A model generated the notes under the pieces. It was not told where the DNA came from. It searched no databases and saw only the letters and a program-made list of their open reading frames with translations. Positions 1 through 9,088 of a stretch of 64,000 nucleotides of DNA are shown here, piece after piece (position 1 is the stretch's first letter; every line of letters begins with the position of its first letter). The stretch is from JAOZTV01 sp965371805 (GTDB lineage: Bacteria > Acidobacteriota > Aminicenantia > UBA2199): positions 1 through 64,000 of the forward strand of contig CBDUZW010000010.1 in NCBI GenBank assembly GCA_965371805.1, read 5' to 3'. A program made the position numbers and the translations under genes.

Positions 1-51
1 GGTGATTAAAAATTCTTTTAAATCTAATATGTTATGGACTCGTACATATAT

Positions 52-80
52 TTGACATAAAGTGTTTTTTTTTATAAAAT
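52..80 (+). promoter_or_regulatory. Sigma-70-type promoter for the rpsA block
   Basis: A perfect -35 box TTGACA (52-57) is followed after 17 bases by TAAAAT (75-80), one mismatch from the consensus -10. Transcription would begin near 87, giving a leader of about 160 bases before rpsA. This is the only strong promoter-like match seen between the window start and aspS, so it may drive the whole rpsA-HIT-sulfatase-hisS-aspS run. Confidence 0.6.
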
Positions 81-170
81 AACGTTTGATTTCTTTATAA
101 AAATCTTTTTTAGAAATACTACATGTTTTAGTATGGAATAAAAAAAAGAGAATTTATAAAAAACATATTG

Positions 171-233
171 GCACTCTTTCGGAGTTGAAACCTGAATTCA
201 AATTAGGTCTGACTTGAGAATTAAGAAGAGTGC
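171..233 (+). promoter_or_regulatory. rpsA leader: Inverted repeat in the rpsA leader
   Basis: GCACTCTT (171-178) is exactly complementary to AAGAGTGC (226-233), closing a 47-base loop. The 3' arm ends 7 bases before AGAGGAGAAG, the presumed ribosome-binding site of rpsA. Folding could therefore affect access to the ribosome-binding site, as in leaders that autoregulate ribosomal protein genes. The structure is seen in the sequence; the regulatory role is inferred. Confidence 0.35.
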
Positions 234-247
234 AGAGGAGAAGTGGC

Positions 248-1957
248 ATGACAGAGACAACACAAACCAATAATAATGGAAATAAAGATGAATTTTCAGA
301 GATGATGAAAGAGTTTGATCTGCAATCCGTTAGTTTTGATACCCCGGTAAAAGGTATAATAATTGATATATCGGATAGAAGAGTAATACTTGATATTGGT
401 AGAAAAACAGAAGGAATCCTGGATATAGAAGAATTGAAGGGATGGGATGGCGAAGTTAGTCATAAAGTTGGCGATACTGTTTCTGTTATTCTTAAAAGAG
501 TAAATAGGAAAGAGGGGTATATCCTTGTATCAAAAAAAGAGCTTGACAGTATTGAAGGCTGGACAAACATTCAAAAAGCATCTAATGACAATACAGTTGT
601 TGAAGGTAGAATCTCGAAGGTTTTAGGTAATAATAAGGGATTTGAGGTTGATGCTGGTATTAATATGTTTTTACCTCTGAGTCATGTGGATTTGAAAAAA
701 GTTAAAAACCCGAAAGCATTACTTGGCAAAGTTTTTGAATTTAAAGTAATAAAGTTAAATCAAAGAGAAAAAACCGGGATTTTATCCAGAAGAGTCATCT
801 TAGAAGAAGAAAAAAATAAAAAGGTCAACGAAGTATTTGAGTCAGTCAATGTGGGAGATATTGTAAAAGGTAATGTTGTTTCAATTATGGATTATGGTGT
901 TTTTGTTGATATTGGTGGAGTTGATGGACTTGTTTACAAGGAAAACATTTCTTATGGAAGAATTAATCACCCCAAGGAAAAAATAAAAAAAGGTGATGTT
1001 GTCGAAACAAAAATCCTTGATATAGACAAAAAAAATGGTAAGATTGCTTTGGGAATCAAACAACTCTTTACTGATCCATGGGAAGGTATTGAAAGCAAAT
1101 ATCCTGTTAATTCAAAACATATTGCTAAGGTATTGAAAACTGTTGATTTTGGAGCCTTTATTGAATTAGAAGAAGGCATTGAGGGCTTGCTTCATATCTC
1201 TGATTTGTCATGGGATGAAAAACCACAATCAGTTGACGGATATGTTGCAGTTGGTGATGAACTTTGGGTACAGGTAATAGAATTAAGTAAAAAAGATAGA
1301 AAAATAAAACTAGGTTTAAAACAACTTGAGCTTCGTCCTGAGGATAAATATATTCAAGCAAAAAAATCTGGAGATATTGTTACTGGGATTGTAAAAAAAA
1401 TTCTTCCATCAAGAGTTTTTGTTGAATTAGAGAAGAATGTTGAAGGTGTTATAAAAATATCTGATATAAGTTATTTTAGAGTTGAATCTCCAAAAGAATT
1501 TTTAAAAGAAAAAGAAAAAATCGAAGTAATGATCATCGGTACTGATCTTGACCGGAATTATAAAATTAAGCTAGGATTAAAGCAGTTGTCTGATACTGAA
1601 TGGAGAGAATTTTTTAGAAAAAATAATCCTGGAAACGCCATTGAAGTTAAAGTAAAAAAAGTAAATGAATTTGGGATCAGTGTTGAGATAACAAAGAATA
1701 TTGAGGGATTTGTAAAATTAAATGAAATAGGTGATAAGAAAATAACCTTTGAAGAAGCAAAAGAGATGTTTAAGGCTGGTGATAAGAAGGAAGCCTTGAT
1801 ATTAAATACATATCCTGATAAGAAGAGAATTTATTTAAGTTTTCAGGCTGTTGAGAAAAAAAGAGAAAGAGAAGAAATAGAAAAATATGGAAAATCAGAT
1901 AACGAGTCGGTTACAACTATCGGCGAATTATTTGAGAATGCTATTGATAAAAAATAA
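248..1957 (+). CDS. rpsA: 30S ribosomal protein S1
   Basis: Ribosomal protein S1 brings mRNA to the 30S subunit through S1-type OB folds. Six S1 repeats follow one another across about 569 residues (roughly 35-100, 112-180, 200-270, 285-355, 370-440 and 460-530), each with a recognisable VxGxV...G.FV(D/E)...G(L/V) pattern. This is the full-length six-repeat architecture. I start at ATG 248, which has AGGAG at ideal distance, rather than the in-frame GTG at 230, which has none and lies inside a leader inverted repeat. The stop codon overlaps the next gene by one base (TAATG), so translation is probably coupled. The charged C-terminus ends IDKK. The family call is secure; the exact start is likely. 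Confidence 0.95.
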   Translation: MTETTQTNNNGNKDEFSEMMKEFDLQSVSFDTPVKGIIIDISDRRVILDIGRKTEGILDIEELKGWDGEVSHKVGDTVSVILKRVNRKEGYILVSKKELDSIEGWTNIQKASNDNTVVEGRISKVLGNNKGFEVDAGINMFLPLSHVDLKKVKNPKALLGKVFEFKVIKLNQREKTGILSRRVILEEEKNKKVNEVFESVNVGDIVKGNVVSIMDYGVFVDIGGVDGLVYKENISYGRINHPKEKIKKGDVVETKILDIDKKNGKIALGIKQLFTDPWEGIESKYPVNSKHIAKVLKTVDFGAFIELEEGIEGLLHISDLSWDEKPQSVDGYVAVGDELWVQVIELSKKDRKIKLGLKQLELRPEDKYIQAKKSGDIVTGIVKKILPSRVFVELEKNVEGVIKISDISYFRVESPKEFLKEKEKIEVMIIGTDLDRNYKIKLGLKQLSDTEWREFFRKNNPGNAIEVKVKKVNEFGISVEITKNIEGFVKLNEIGDKKITFEEAKEMFKAGDKKEALILNTYPDKKRIYLSFQAVEKKREREEIEKYGKSDNESVTTIGELFENAIDKK

Positions 1958-2439
1958 TGAAATTTCTACAGGCTCCATGGAGATGGGGCTTCATTTCAGG
2001 GCTGGTAAATAAAGAAAATAATTGTGTTTTTTGTTCAGCACAAAAAAAAAATGGAATTGACTCTCTAATCTGTTATAGAGGGAAGAATTATTTTGTTATT
2101 TTAAATAAATATCCCTATAATACAGGGCATATAATGATCGTTCCATACAAACATATTGCAGACCCTGAAGAAATTCCTCCTGAAGATACTATTGAAATGT
2201 GGTCTTTAATGAATAAATCTTTAAAAATTTGCAAAAAAAATTTTTCTCCAGATGGATTTAATATTGGAATGAATGTTGGAAATGCTTCAGGTGCAGGTGT
2301 AAAGGGGCATTGTCATCTTCACATTGTACCTAGATGGAGTGGCGACTCTAACTTTATGGCTGTGATTGGAAAGACAAAGGTAATGTCATATGATCTTGAA
2401 TCAGTTTATAATAAGATATCTGAAGCTTTTACAAAGTAA
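1957..2439 (+). CDS. HIT-family nucleotide hydrolase/phosphorylase
   Basis: This is a histidine-triad protein of 160 residues. The triad reads GHCHLHIVPRW near residues 126-136, the H-x-H-x-H signature that acts on AMP-linked phosphoesters such as dinucleoside polyphosphates. The N-terminus (APWRWGFI) and a CxxC pair (CVFC, about residues 24-27) match the subgroup related to Ap4A phosphorylase/hydrolase, where Cys and His bind zinc. Substrate is not decided by sequence. It starts on the last base of the rpsA stop codon, and its own end overlaps the next gene by 50 bases in another frame, so it is embedded in a translationally coupled operon. Confidence 0.85.
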   Translation: MKFLQAPWRWGFISGLVNKENNCVFCSAQKKNGIDSLICYRGKNYFVILNKYPYNTGHIMIVPYKHIADPEEIPPEDTIEMWSLMNKSLKICKKNFSPDGFNIGMNVGNASGAGVKGHCHLHIVPRWSGDSNFMAVIGKTKVMSYDLESVYNKISEAFTK

Positions 2440-4021
2440 ATTTATATTTACTTTATTGCTGATTTCTATATTATTATCCTGTACAAAAAACTCTGATGAG
2501 AAGGAATTATTATTTTTAATTACTCTTGATACTACCAGGGCAGACTCGATTAATTATGATACTAATAATAAAGAAACTCCAAATCTTGCATATTTAGCTG
2601 CTAATGGAATTTCATTCAAAAATGCATATTCACTTATTCCGATAACTCTACCCTCTCATTATTCAATGTTTTATTCGATGCCTCCCTGGAAAGCTAGAGT
2701 ATATAATAATGGAGATAAAACGAGTATAAAATATCCGGGACTTACTGAAATTTTAAAAAAAAAAGGATATTTTACCGGAGCAGTAATATCGCTTGGGGTT
2801 TTAAAATCAGATTTTGGTCTTAATAAAGGATTCAATTCTTTTATAGAAAATTTCTCTCCAGGTTTATGGTATAGAAATGCCGGGGAAGTAAATGCAGATC
2901 TATTTAATCTTATTAATAAAGTGAAAAGGAAAAATGCTTTTTACTGGGTACACTATTCAGATCCGCATGACCCTTATTACCAGCCAAAGTATCGAGGTGA
3001 ATTCAAATTAAAATTTAATAATACAGAGATATTTAGAACTGAAAGTACAAAATCAATAACGGTATCAGCCAGAATTGACTTACTTCCAGGTAAAAATGAA
3101 TTGAGTTTTGCTACAGAGATTCCAGATAACTTTCCTGAAGAAATGAAAGGAAATGTTAGTGGTATTGGCTTAAGAGGGTTTAAGGTCACTCAACCATCAG
3201 GTAAAGAAAAATACAGGGTAGAGTTCCCGGAAAAATGGGTAAAGAGGAATGTGAAAGACCGGACAGATTACTTAACTTCAAACCTGAATTCGAAAATTCA
3301 AATAGTTAATCATGATTCTAAAAAACAAATGGTGACGGTGAGTTTTGTTTTTGATATGAGATTAGCTGATTCTTATAAAAAAAAAGCATATCTTGAAGAA
3401 ATATCCTATATGGATAAAAAAATAGGCGATCTTATAGTGTTTTTAAAGAAGAAAAAATTGTTTAAATATTCAACTTTTATTATTATGGGAGATCATGGAG
3501 AGGGCTTTGAGGAATATAGAGGGAACATAGGTCATATACACTATGTAAATAAAGTTTTTATGAACGTTCCTTTAATAATCTCAGGAAAAAATATTGGTCA
3601 GAAACTTACTAAAGATCCCTTAGTCTCAACTTTAAATATTGCGCCAACTATCCTTGATATTGCAAATATAAAAAAACCCGGATATATGGTTGGAGATTCT
3701 TTATTAAAAAAAAATAATAATAATATGCTTTTTTTCGAAACATACAGACCTCAGGCATATTATAACTCATTTTCGATAATAGAATATCCTTACCAGTTAA
3801 TATATTTTCCTGAAAAAACTACTGCTGATAAATATGAATTTATAAATTTAAAAACTGATAAATATGGAGTAAATAATATACTAAATAAGAAAATAGCTCT
3901 AAAAAACAGGTTGATAAAAAAAGTAAGAAAAATGGCAAAGTTCTGTTTGAAAAACAAAAAAGATACAAACAAAAAAACAAAGAAAGAAGAAGAGATACTT
4001 AGGTCGTTAGGTTATATATAA
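2390..4021 (+). CDS. Sulfatase-like lipoprotein (alkaline phosphatase superfamily)
   Basis: This 543-residue protein has a hydrophobic N-terminus ending in a lipobox (LLS-Cys31), so it is probably lipid-anchored in the periplasm or outer membrane. The catalytic domain shows a metal-binding LITLDTTRAD motif, then TLPSH with Thr86 in the nucleophile position, and later GDHGEGF. Classical sulfatases have Cys or Ser there (C/S-x-P-S-R) for formylglycine; Thr is the nucleophile in phosphoglycerol and phosphoethanolamine transferases. It is therefore more likely a phospho-transferase or phosphodiesterase than a true sulfatase. The end reads EEILRSLGYI, a tail also found on two other such proteins here. 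The start overlaps the HIT gene by 50 bases; the frame and lipobox support it, but an in-frame start inside the overlap cannot be excluded. Confidence 0.75.
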   Translation: MILNQFIIRYLKLLQSKFIFTLLLISILLSCTKNSDEKELLFLITLDTTRADSINYDTNNKETPNLAYLAANGISFKNAYSLIPITLPSHYSMFYSMPPWKARVYNNGDKTSIKYPGLTEILKKKGYFTGAVISLGVLKSDFGLNKGFNSFIENFSPGLWYRNAGEVNADLFNLINKVKRKNAFYWVHYSDPHDPYYQPKYRGEFKLKFNNTEIFRTESTKSITVSARIDLLPGKNELSFATEIPDNFPEEMKGNVSGIGLRGFKVTQPSGKEKYRVEFPEKWVKRNVKDRTDYLTSNLNSKIQIVNHDSKKQMVTVSFVFDMRLADSYKKKAYLEEISYMDKKIGDLIVFLKKKKLFKYSTFIIMGDHGEGFEEYRGNIGHIHYVNKVFMNVPLIISGKNIGQKLTKDPLVSTLNIAPTILDIANIKKPGYMVGDSLLKKNNNNMLFFETYRPQAYYNSFSIIEYPYQLIYFPEKTTADKYEFINLKTDKYGVNNILNKKIALKNRLIKKVRKMAKFCLKNKKDTNKKTKKEEEILRSLGYI

Positions 4022-4034
4022 AAAAAGGTGAAAA

Positions 4035-5285
4035 ATGGACAAAATTAATGCACCAAAAGGGACAAAGGATATCTTTTTCCCTGAGATTGAGAAATGGCAC
4101 TTTCTTGAGGATAAAATCAAAAATATCTTTAACCGGTTTTATTTTACAGAAATTAGAACCCCTGTTTTTGAAAGCACAGAATTGTTCTCAAGAGGAATTG
4201 GAGATGAGACCGAAGTTGTTTCAAAAGAGATGTACACATTCAAAGACCGTAAGGAGAGAAGCCTTACATTAAGACCTGAAAACACTGCATCTGTTGTAAG
4301 GGCCGCTATTGAAAACAGATTATTTGATGAGCACTTTCCACTCAGGTACTATTATATTGGACCTATGTTCAGGTATGAAAGACCACAGAAGGGAAGACAG
4401 AGGCAGTTTCATCAATTTGGCATAGAGATCTTCAATGATCCAACACCAGAGGTTGATGCAGAGGTTATACTTGTTGCCTATAAACTATTAATTGAGCTGG
4501 GGATTGATACAATCAGAGTGGAAATTAATTCAGTTGGTTGTAAGGAATGCCGGCCAAATTATTTAAAACAACTTACAGGAAAAGCTGAAATTGAGAGTGA
4601 AAAATTCTGTTCAGATTGTAATAGAAAAATCAATTCAAACCCTCTTCGGCTATTTGATTGTAAAAAAAAGGGATGTATAGAGGTTGCAAATTCTCTGCCA
4701 AAGATTACTGATCACCTATGTGAGGAGTGCGACACACATTTTATAAAATTAAAGGACAGTCTGGAATTATTTGAGGTCCCATATTTTGTAAATACAAAAT
4801 TAGTAAGAGGACTCGATTATTATACAAAGACAGCCTTTGAGATTACGTCTGATGCTCTGGGTTCACAAAATGCAATATTGGGTGGTGGAAGATATAATGA
4901 TCTTATTAAGGAACTTGGAGGCAACGATATACCAGGCATAGGGTTTGCCGCTGGTATGGAAAGGGTAGTGCTCCACCTTAATGAAATTGAAGAGCGTAAA
5001 GAATTGAAGGTTATGATTGTATATCATTCAGATGAAGAAAAAAGAGCTTCATTAAAAATTGTTAAAAGATGCTGGGATCTTGGAATAAAAGCATTTATTG
5101 ATTTTAGCGGTGGCCATATTAAAAAACAGTTTAAAAAGGGAGATAAGATCAGAGCAAATTTTGCTTTTATTATAGGAAAAGAGGAAGTCTCGGAAAATTT
5201 CATTTCAATAAAAAACATGAAAACCAGAGAGCAGGAAAAAATAAAAAATGAGGATTTAGAAAAATGGATAAAAAAGAATATTTAA
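4035..5285 (+). CDS. hisS: Histidine--tRNA ligase
   Basis: Class II aminoacyl-tRNA synthetase that charges tRNA-His in the cytoplasm. The start is typical (APKGTKDIF). Motif 2 appears as GPMFRYERPQKGRQRQFHQFG, and the HisA signature LVRGLDYYTKTAFE is present, followed by GGGRYNDL and GIGFAAGMER (motif 3). The C-terminal anticodon-binding domain occupies about residues 325-410. At 416 residues it is of normal length. AAAGGTG lies before the ATG. Its last 22 bases overlap the start of aspS in a different frame, and the hisS-aspS pairing suggests one co-regulated synthetase unit. Confidence 0.97.
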   Translation: MDKINAPKGTKDIFFPEIEKWHFLEDKIKNIFNRFYFTEIRTPVFESTELFSRGIGDETEVVSKEMYTFKDRKERSLTLRPENTASVVRAAIENRLFDEHFPLRYYYIGPMFRYERPQKGRQRQFHQFGIEIFNDPTPEVDAEVILVAYKLLIELGIDTIRVEINSVGCKECRPNYLKQLTGKAEIESEKFCSDCNRKINSNPLRLFDCKKKGCIEVANSLPKITDHLCEECDTHFIKLKDSLELFEVPYFVNTKLVRGLDYYTKTAFEITSDALGSQNAILGGGRYNDLIKELGGNDIPGIGFAAGMERVVLHLNEIEERKELKVMIVYHSDEEKRASLKIVKRCWDLGIKAFIDFSGGHIKKQFKKGDKIRANFAFIIGKEEVSENFISIKNMKTREQEKIKNEDLEKWIKKNI

Positions 5286-7012
5286 AAAGAGAAATATATT
5301 GTGGAAATGTTAATGAAAAACTTGATGGTAGGGAAATTACTGTTTATGGTTGGGTAAACAATAAACGAGAGCTTGGTGGATTAACATTTATTGACCTTCG
5401 AGATAGAGAAGGAATAGTTCAAGTAGTAATAAATGAGACCTTTACAAATAAAAAAATTATTAAAACTATTGGAAAAGAGTTTGTGCTTTCTGTTAAAGGG
5501 AAAGTCATTAAACGATCAAATCCAAATCCTGAATTATCTTCAGGCATGGTTGAGATTATTGCAGAAAGTATTATCATTTTAGCAGAATCAAAACTACCAC
5601 CATTTTTTCCTGAAAATAGTGGAAATGTCTCTGATGAAATCAGATTGAAATATAGATATCTTGATTTAAGGAACAGCAGGCTGCAAAAAAACTTTCGTAT
5701 TAGAAATGATGTAACTAATAAGGTTAGAAATTATCTAACAAAGGAAGGCTTTTTTGATATTGAGACCCCTATGCTCAGTAAGGCAACTCCAGAGGGTGCA
5801 AGAGATTATCTTGTACCGTCAAGAGTTTATGGTGGCAAAATGTTTGCATTACCTCAGTCTCCACAGTTATTTAAACAATTATTGATGGTATCAGGCTTTG
5901 AAAGGTATTATCAAATAACCAGATGTTTTAGAGATGAAGATCTACGGGCAGACAGGCAACCAGAATTTACTCAAATTGACATAGAGATGAGTTTTGGGGA
6001 ACCGGAAGAATTATTTGAAATAATCGAAGGCATGATCATCGATATATTTAAGATTGTTGGAAAGGATGTAAAACCAGGATTCAGACAGATTAGCTATAAA
6101 GAAGCTATGGGAAATTATGGTTCGGATAAACCTGACTTAAGAATCCCTTTTAAGATTAAAGATCTTACCAATAGTTCAAAAATGCTTGGATCTAATATAC
6201 TTGATGGAATAATAAGTAGTGGTGGAAAAATTAAAGCTATTTCTATGCCTGATTCAAAAAAATATTCAAGAAAAATACTTGATAATATAAATGATTTTAT
6301 AAGAGAAGTTGGAGGCAAAGGTGTTATCTGGATAAAGAATACAGAAAATGGATTTAAGTCCTCAATTAAAGCTGATCCTGAAAAACTAAATGATTTTTAT
6401 AAAGAAAATAATATTGATATTGATATGGTCACATTTATAATTGGTGATAAAGAAAGTGTAGCTCTAACTCTCATGGGAAGACTCAGGGAATATCTTGGTA
6501 AAGATTATATAAATAAAGACAGGTTGGAATTTTTATGGGTTGTTGATTTTCCTCTCTTTTTCTATAATGAAGAGGAAGATAGGTTTGATTCAAATCATCA
6601 TCCATTCACCTCGCCACATTTAGATGAAGTAGAGTTACTCAACTCTGATCCCTTAAAGGTTAAATCAATTGCTTATGATCTTGTATTAAACGGAGTGGAA
6701 ATTGGTGGTGGAAGTAGAAGAATAAATGATTTAGATCTACAAAAGAAGATCTTTTCTCTCCTAAATTTATCTGAAGAAGAAATTAATAATAAATTTGGTT
6801 TTTTCCTTGATGCTCTGTCATTTGGAGCCCCTCCACATCTTGGAATTGCTCTTGGCTTGGACAGGGTGTTAATGTTACTTATGGGAGAGAGTTCAATTAG
6901 AGAAGTTATAGCCTTCCCAAAAACAACATCTTCCCTATGTATGCTGACGGGATCTCCATCTGAAGTATCAGAACGGCAATTAAATGAATTAAAGATCGAA
7001 GTTAAAAAATAA
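5264..7012 (+). CDS. aspS: Aspartate--tRNA(Asp/Asn) ligase
   Basis: Bacterial-type class II AspRS of 582 residues. It has an N-terminal OB-fold anticodon-binding domain (ITVYGWVNNKRELGG...), then KYRYLDLRN, motif 2 FRDEDLRADRQPEFTQIDIE, a GAD-type insertion domain in the middle (about residues 290-420), and motif 3 GLDRVLMLL near the end. It starts 22 bases inside hisS. Whether it discriminates tRNA-Asp from tRNA-Asn cannot be settled by eye. A perfect hairpin follows the stop, so it appears to be the last gene of the translation block. Confidence 0.96.
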   Translation: MDKKEYLKREIYCGNVNEKLDGREITVYGWVNNKRELGGLTFIDLRDREGIVQVVINETFTNKKIIKTIGKEFVLSVKGKVIKRSNPNPELSSGMVEIIAESIIILAESKLPPFFPENSGNVSDEIRLKYRYLDLRNSRLQKNFRIRNDVTNKVRNYLTKEGFFDIETPMLSKATPEGARDYLVPSRVYGGKMFALPQSPQLFKQLLMVSGFERYYQITRCFRDEDLRADRQPEFTQIDIEMSFGEPEELFEIIEGMIIDIFKIVGKDVKPGFRQISYKEAMGNYGSDKPDLRIPFKIKDLTNSSKMLGSNILDGIISSGGKIKAISMPDSKKYSRKILDNINDFIREVGGKGVIWIKNTENGFKSSIKADPEKLNDFYKENNIDIDMVTFIIGDKESVALTLMGRLREYLGKDYINKDRLEFLWVVDFPLFFYNEEEDRFDSNHHPFTSPHLDEVELLNSDPLKVKSIAYDLVLNGVEIGGGSRRINDLDLQKKIFSLLNLSEEEINNKFGFFLDALSFGAPPHLGIALGLDRVLMLLMGESSIREVIAFPKTTSSLCMLTGSPSEVSERQLNELKIEVKK

Positions 7013-7020
7013 AAATTTTG

Positions 7021-7040
7021 GGTCATATGTTAATATGACC
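7021..7040 (+). terminator. Hairpin after aspS
   Basis: GGTCATAT (7021-7028), a four-base loop GTTA, and ATATGACC (7033-7040) form a perfect 8-bp stem nine bases after the aspS stop. The following DNA is A/T-rich (TTAAATATTAATTAAATTTTT) rather than a clean T-run, so termination may be weak. It marks the boundary between the translation block and the secreted-protein cluster. Confidence 0.55.
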
Positions 7041-7065
7041 TTAAATATTAATTAAATTTTTCATA

Positions 7066-7079
7066 GAAGAATATTCTTC
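7066..7079. promoter_or_regulatory. 14-bp perfect palindrome before the beta-barrel gene
   Basis: GAAGAATATTCTTC is a perfect 14-bp palindrome about 60 bases before the TATAAT box at 7135-7140. Its size and place fit a binding site for a dimeric regulator. No regulator gene is adjacent, so the role is a guess. Confidence 0.3.
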
Positions 7080-7134
7080 GGAAATGTTCTATTTAAAAAT
7101 AAAAAATAAATGAGATTTTTTTTTTATTTTTGTA

Positions 7135-7140
7135 TATAAT
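7135..7140 (+). promoter_or_regulatory. Probable -10 box for the secreted-protein cluster
   Basis: A perfect TATAAT at 7135-7140, with TG at 7131-7132, lies 31 bases before the chosen ATG at 7172. No good -35 box is visible 16-18 bases upstream. Transcription from here would start near 7147, which rules out the in-frame TTG at 7130 as the translation start. Confidence 0.45.
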
Positions 7141-7171
7141 AGAATGTATGAATTGTTTGTCAGGAGGAAAT

Positions 7172-9079
7172 ATGAAAAAGACTGGTATAATTTTTTTTAT
7201 TTTAGCATTTGGTTTATTAGGATTAAATGGAGAATGGATTTCAAATTCTAATATTCTGCCAATTGTAAAAAAAGAAGCAAATAGTATTCAGTTTGAAGTT
7301 AATTCACTCGCAAAAGACACAGTTTTCTATATTCATTACCGGACAAAAGGTCCAGAAGGGTTCCAGGTTCGAAAAATGAAAAGGGGAGAAGACGGGGGGG
7401 TATATTTTCAATTATCAACTGATAATTTATATGGTAAGAAGCTTGAATATTATATTACTCAGAATGGAGGGTCTAAAGGTAGTAATATGACCCCAGTATT
7501 TACTGTGACCAATTTTACAATGATGGGTTCACCATCAATTTACTTTATGGCTGCAACTTCCGGCGAAACATCTGCGAAAAAAAGCAGGGAGCATATTGTA
7601 AAGCTAACTGCATCCTTATCAACTAATTCCCGATTATCTGATAATTCAGAATATCCGGGAAAAAAATATGCTGCAAATGGGAATTTCCGGGTATACAGGA
7701 ATATAGTCAAGGAAAAATATCAATTTGATTTTGATTCAAACTTTGCATATATGAACGAACCGTCGGAGAGTGAAAGTAATGTTAATCTCTCAAATATGAT
7801 GGTGAGGTATAAAAGGGGTATCCATAAAGTTGAAGCAGGTGATGTAACTATCTCAAATTCGGAATTTACAACATCGTATATGAATAGACGTGGCTTTAGC
7901 TATATACTTGATCACAAATCATTCTATTTCAATACATTTTATACAAACTCACAGCAGAAAAAAGGTTTTGACGGATTTGGTATTCCTACAGGAGGAGCAA
8001 ATATATTTGGTGCAGTTTTAGGATATAAAAAAGGATATATTTTTGATATAAAAGGTCTTTTTATGACTGGATCAGATAATCTTGACAGTAAAACAGTAAG
8101 CAGTACAGGAGACCAGTTTAGACATGGGAGTATGGTGTCACTATGGAGTTCACTAAAGCTATTCCAGAATAAATTAACCCTCAAAGCTGAGATGGCAAAG
8201 AGCTCTTTTGGAAAAGGTGTAGACGGAGATAGCATTGTAAAAGAGTCAGATACTGCATATCAGGCACAGATGAACTTTAACTATAAAATTTTGTCAGCTA
8301 ATCTTGCCTATAAAAAAATAGGCAGTAAGTTTAATTCAATAGCAAACCTTTTTCTGCAAAATGATAGAGAGGGACTTAATAGCGGGTTGACCTTAACCAT
8401 CAAATCATTTTCTGTCAATTTAAATTATACTGATCAAACTACCTATATGGAGAGCCTTATCCAACCGATGCTTCATACAAAAAATTTAACCACAACCTTC
8501 TCCTGGATGCTTGGAACCCATATCCGTCTGGGAGCTGATTTCGGGACTAATAATCTTGATTATGATCAATCAACCAATCTTCAATCAGGAAGTACTGATA
8601 TGGATACAATAAAATATGGTGGTACTCTTGCGTTTATAGCCGGTTCAAACGGGATTAATTTCAGAGTTGGAAAGACTGAATCAAAGACTTTCAGCTCAAA
8701 CTTAAGTGGTTCTGTTGGAATTAATTTAAGGTTGGGACAGTTTTTGTCTTTTAATCCATCCATAAGTTATCAGGAGACAGAAAATTTTGCTGACAGTAGT
8801 ACTTCAAAAATGACTTCAGCATATGTGAGTTCAGAGATTTCCTTTATTCCTCAATTATTTACTATAACTTTTTCCGGTTCATATTCAAAAAATGAGAACA
8901 GCTTCAGTGATTCCACTTCAATATCGGCAAATGGAAACTTAAATTTTTATATGGCTAAAATATTCAAAAATGTAATTAAACCTACCTTATCATTAAAAAC
9001 AAAATGGCAGCAATCTGAGTATAGCGGAACAAAAACAGATAGCTTTGCAGTATATCTCCAAGCAGATATCGCATTCTAG
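7172..9079 (+). CDS. Predicted outer-membrane beta-barrel protein
   Basis: Secreted protein of about 635 residues that I do not recognise by name. ATG 7172 is chosen because AGGAGG lies four bases upstream and the protein then opens with a clear signal peptide (MKKTGIIFFILAFGLLGLNG). After a mixed N-terminal domain (residues 20-120), the rest is a long series of alternating polar/hydrophobic strands rich in Ser, Asn, Thr and Tyr with aromatic girdles. It ends AVYLQADIAF, a terminal Phe with alternating hydrophobics that is the usual BAM recognition signal. It is most likely a porin-like or secretin-independent barrel. It lies 10 bases before a PKD-repeat protein and is probably co-transcribed with it. 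Confidence 0.65.
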   Translation: MKKTGIIFFILAFGLLGLNGEWISNSNILPIVKKEANSIQFEVNSLAKDTVFYIHYRTKGPEGFQVRKMKRGEDGGVYFQLSTDNLYGKKLEYYITQNGGSKGSNMTPVFTVTNFTMMGSPSIYFMAATSGETSAKKSREHIVKLTASLSTNSRLSDNSEYPGKKYAANGNFRVYRNIVKEKYQFDFDSNFAYMNEPSESESNVNLSNMMVRYKRGIHKVEAGDVTISNSEFTTSYMNRRGFSYILDHKSFYFNTFYTNSQQKKGFDGFGIPTGGANIFGAVLGYKKGYIFDIKGLFMTGSDNLDSKTVSSTGDQFRHGSMVSLWSSLKLFQNKLTLKAEMAKSSFGKGVDGDSIVKESDTAYQAQMNFNYKILSANLAYKKIGSKFNSIANLFLQNDREGLNSGLTLTIKSFSVNLNYTDQTTYMESLIQPMLHTKNLTTTFSWMLGTHIRLGADFGTNNLDYDQSTNLQSGSTDMDTIKYGGTLAFIAGSNGINFRVGKTESKTFSSNLSGSVGINLRLGQFLSFNPSISYQETENFADSSTSKMTSAYVSSEISFIPQLFTITFSGSYSKNENSFSDSTSISANGNLNFYMAKIFKNVIKPTLSLKTKWQQSEYSGTKTDSFAVYLQADIAF

Positions 9080-9088
9080 GAGCATAAT

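Noticed and set aside
230..247. GTG at 230 as the rpsA start
   Set aside because: It lies in the 3' arm of the leader inverted repeat and has no Shine-Dalgarno; ATG 248 has AGGAG at the right distance.
7130..7171. TTG at 7130 as start of the beta-barrel protein
   Set aside because: A TATAAT box at 7135 would place transcription after it, and only ATG 7172 has AGGAGG and opens directly with a signal peptide.
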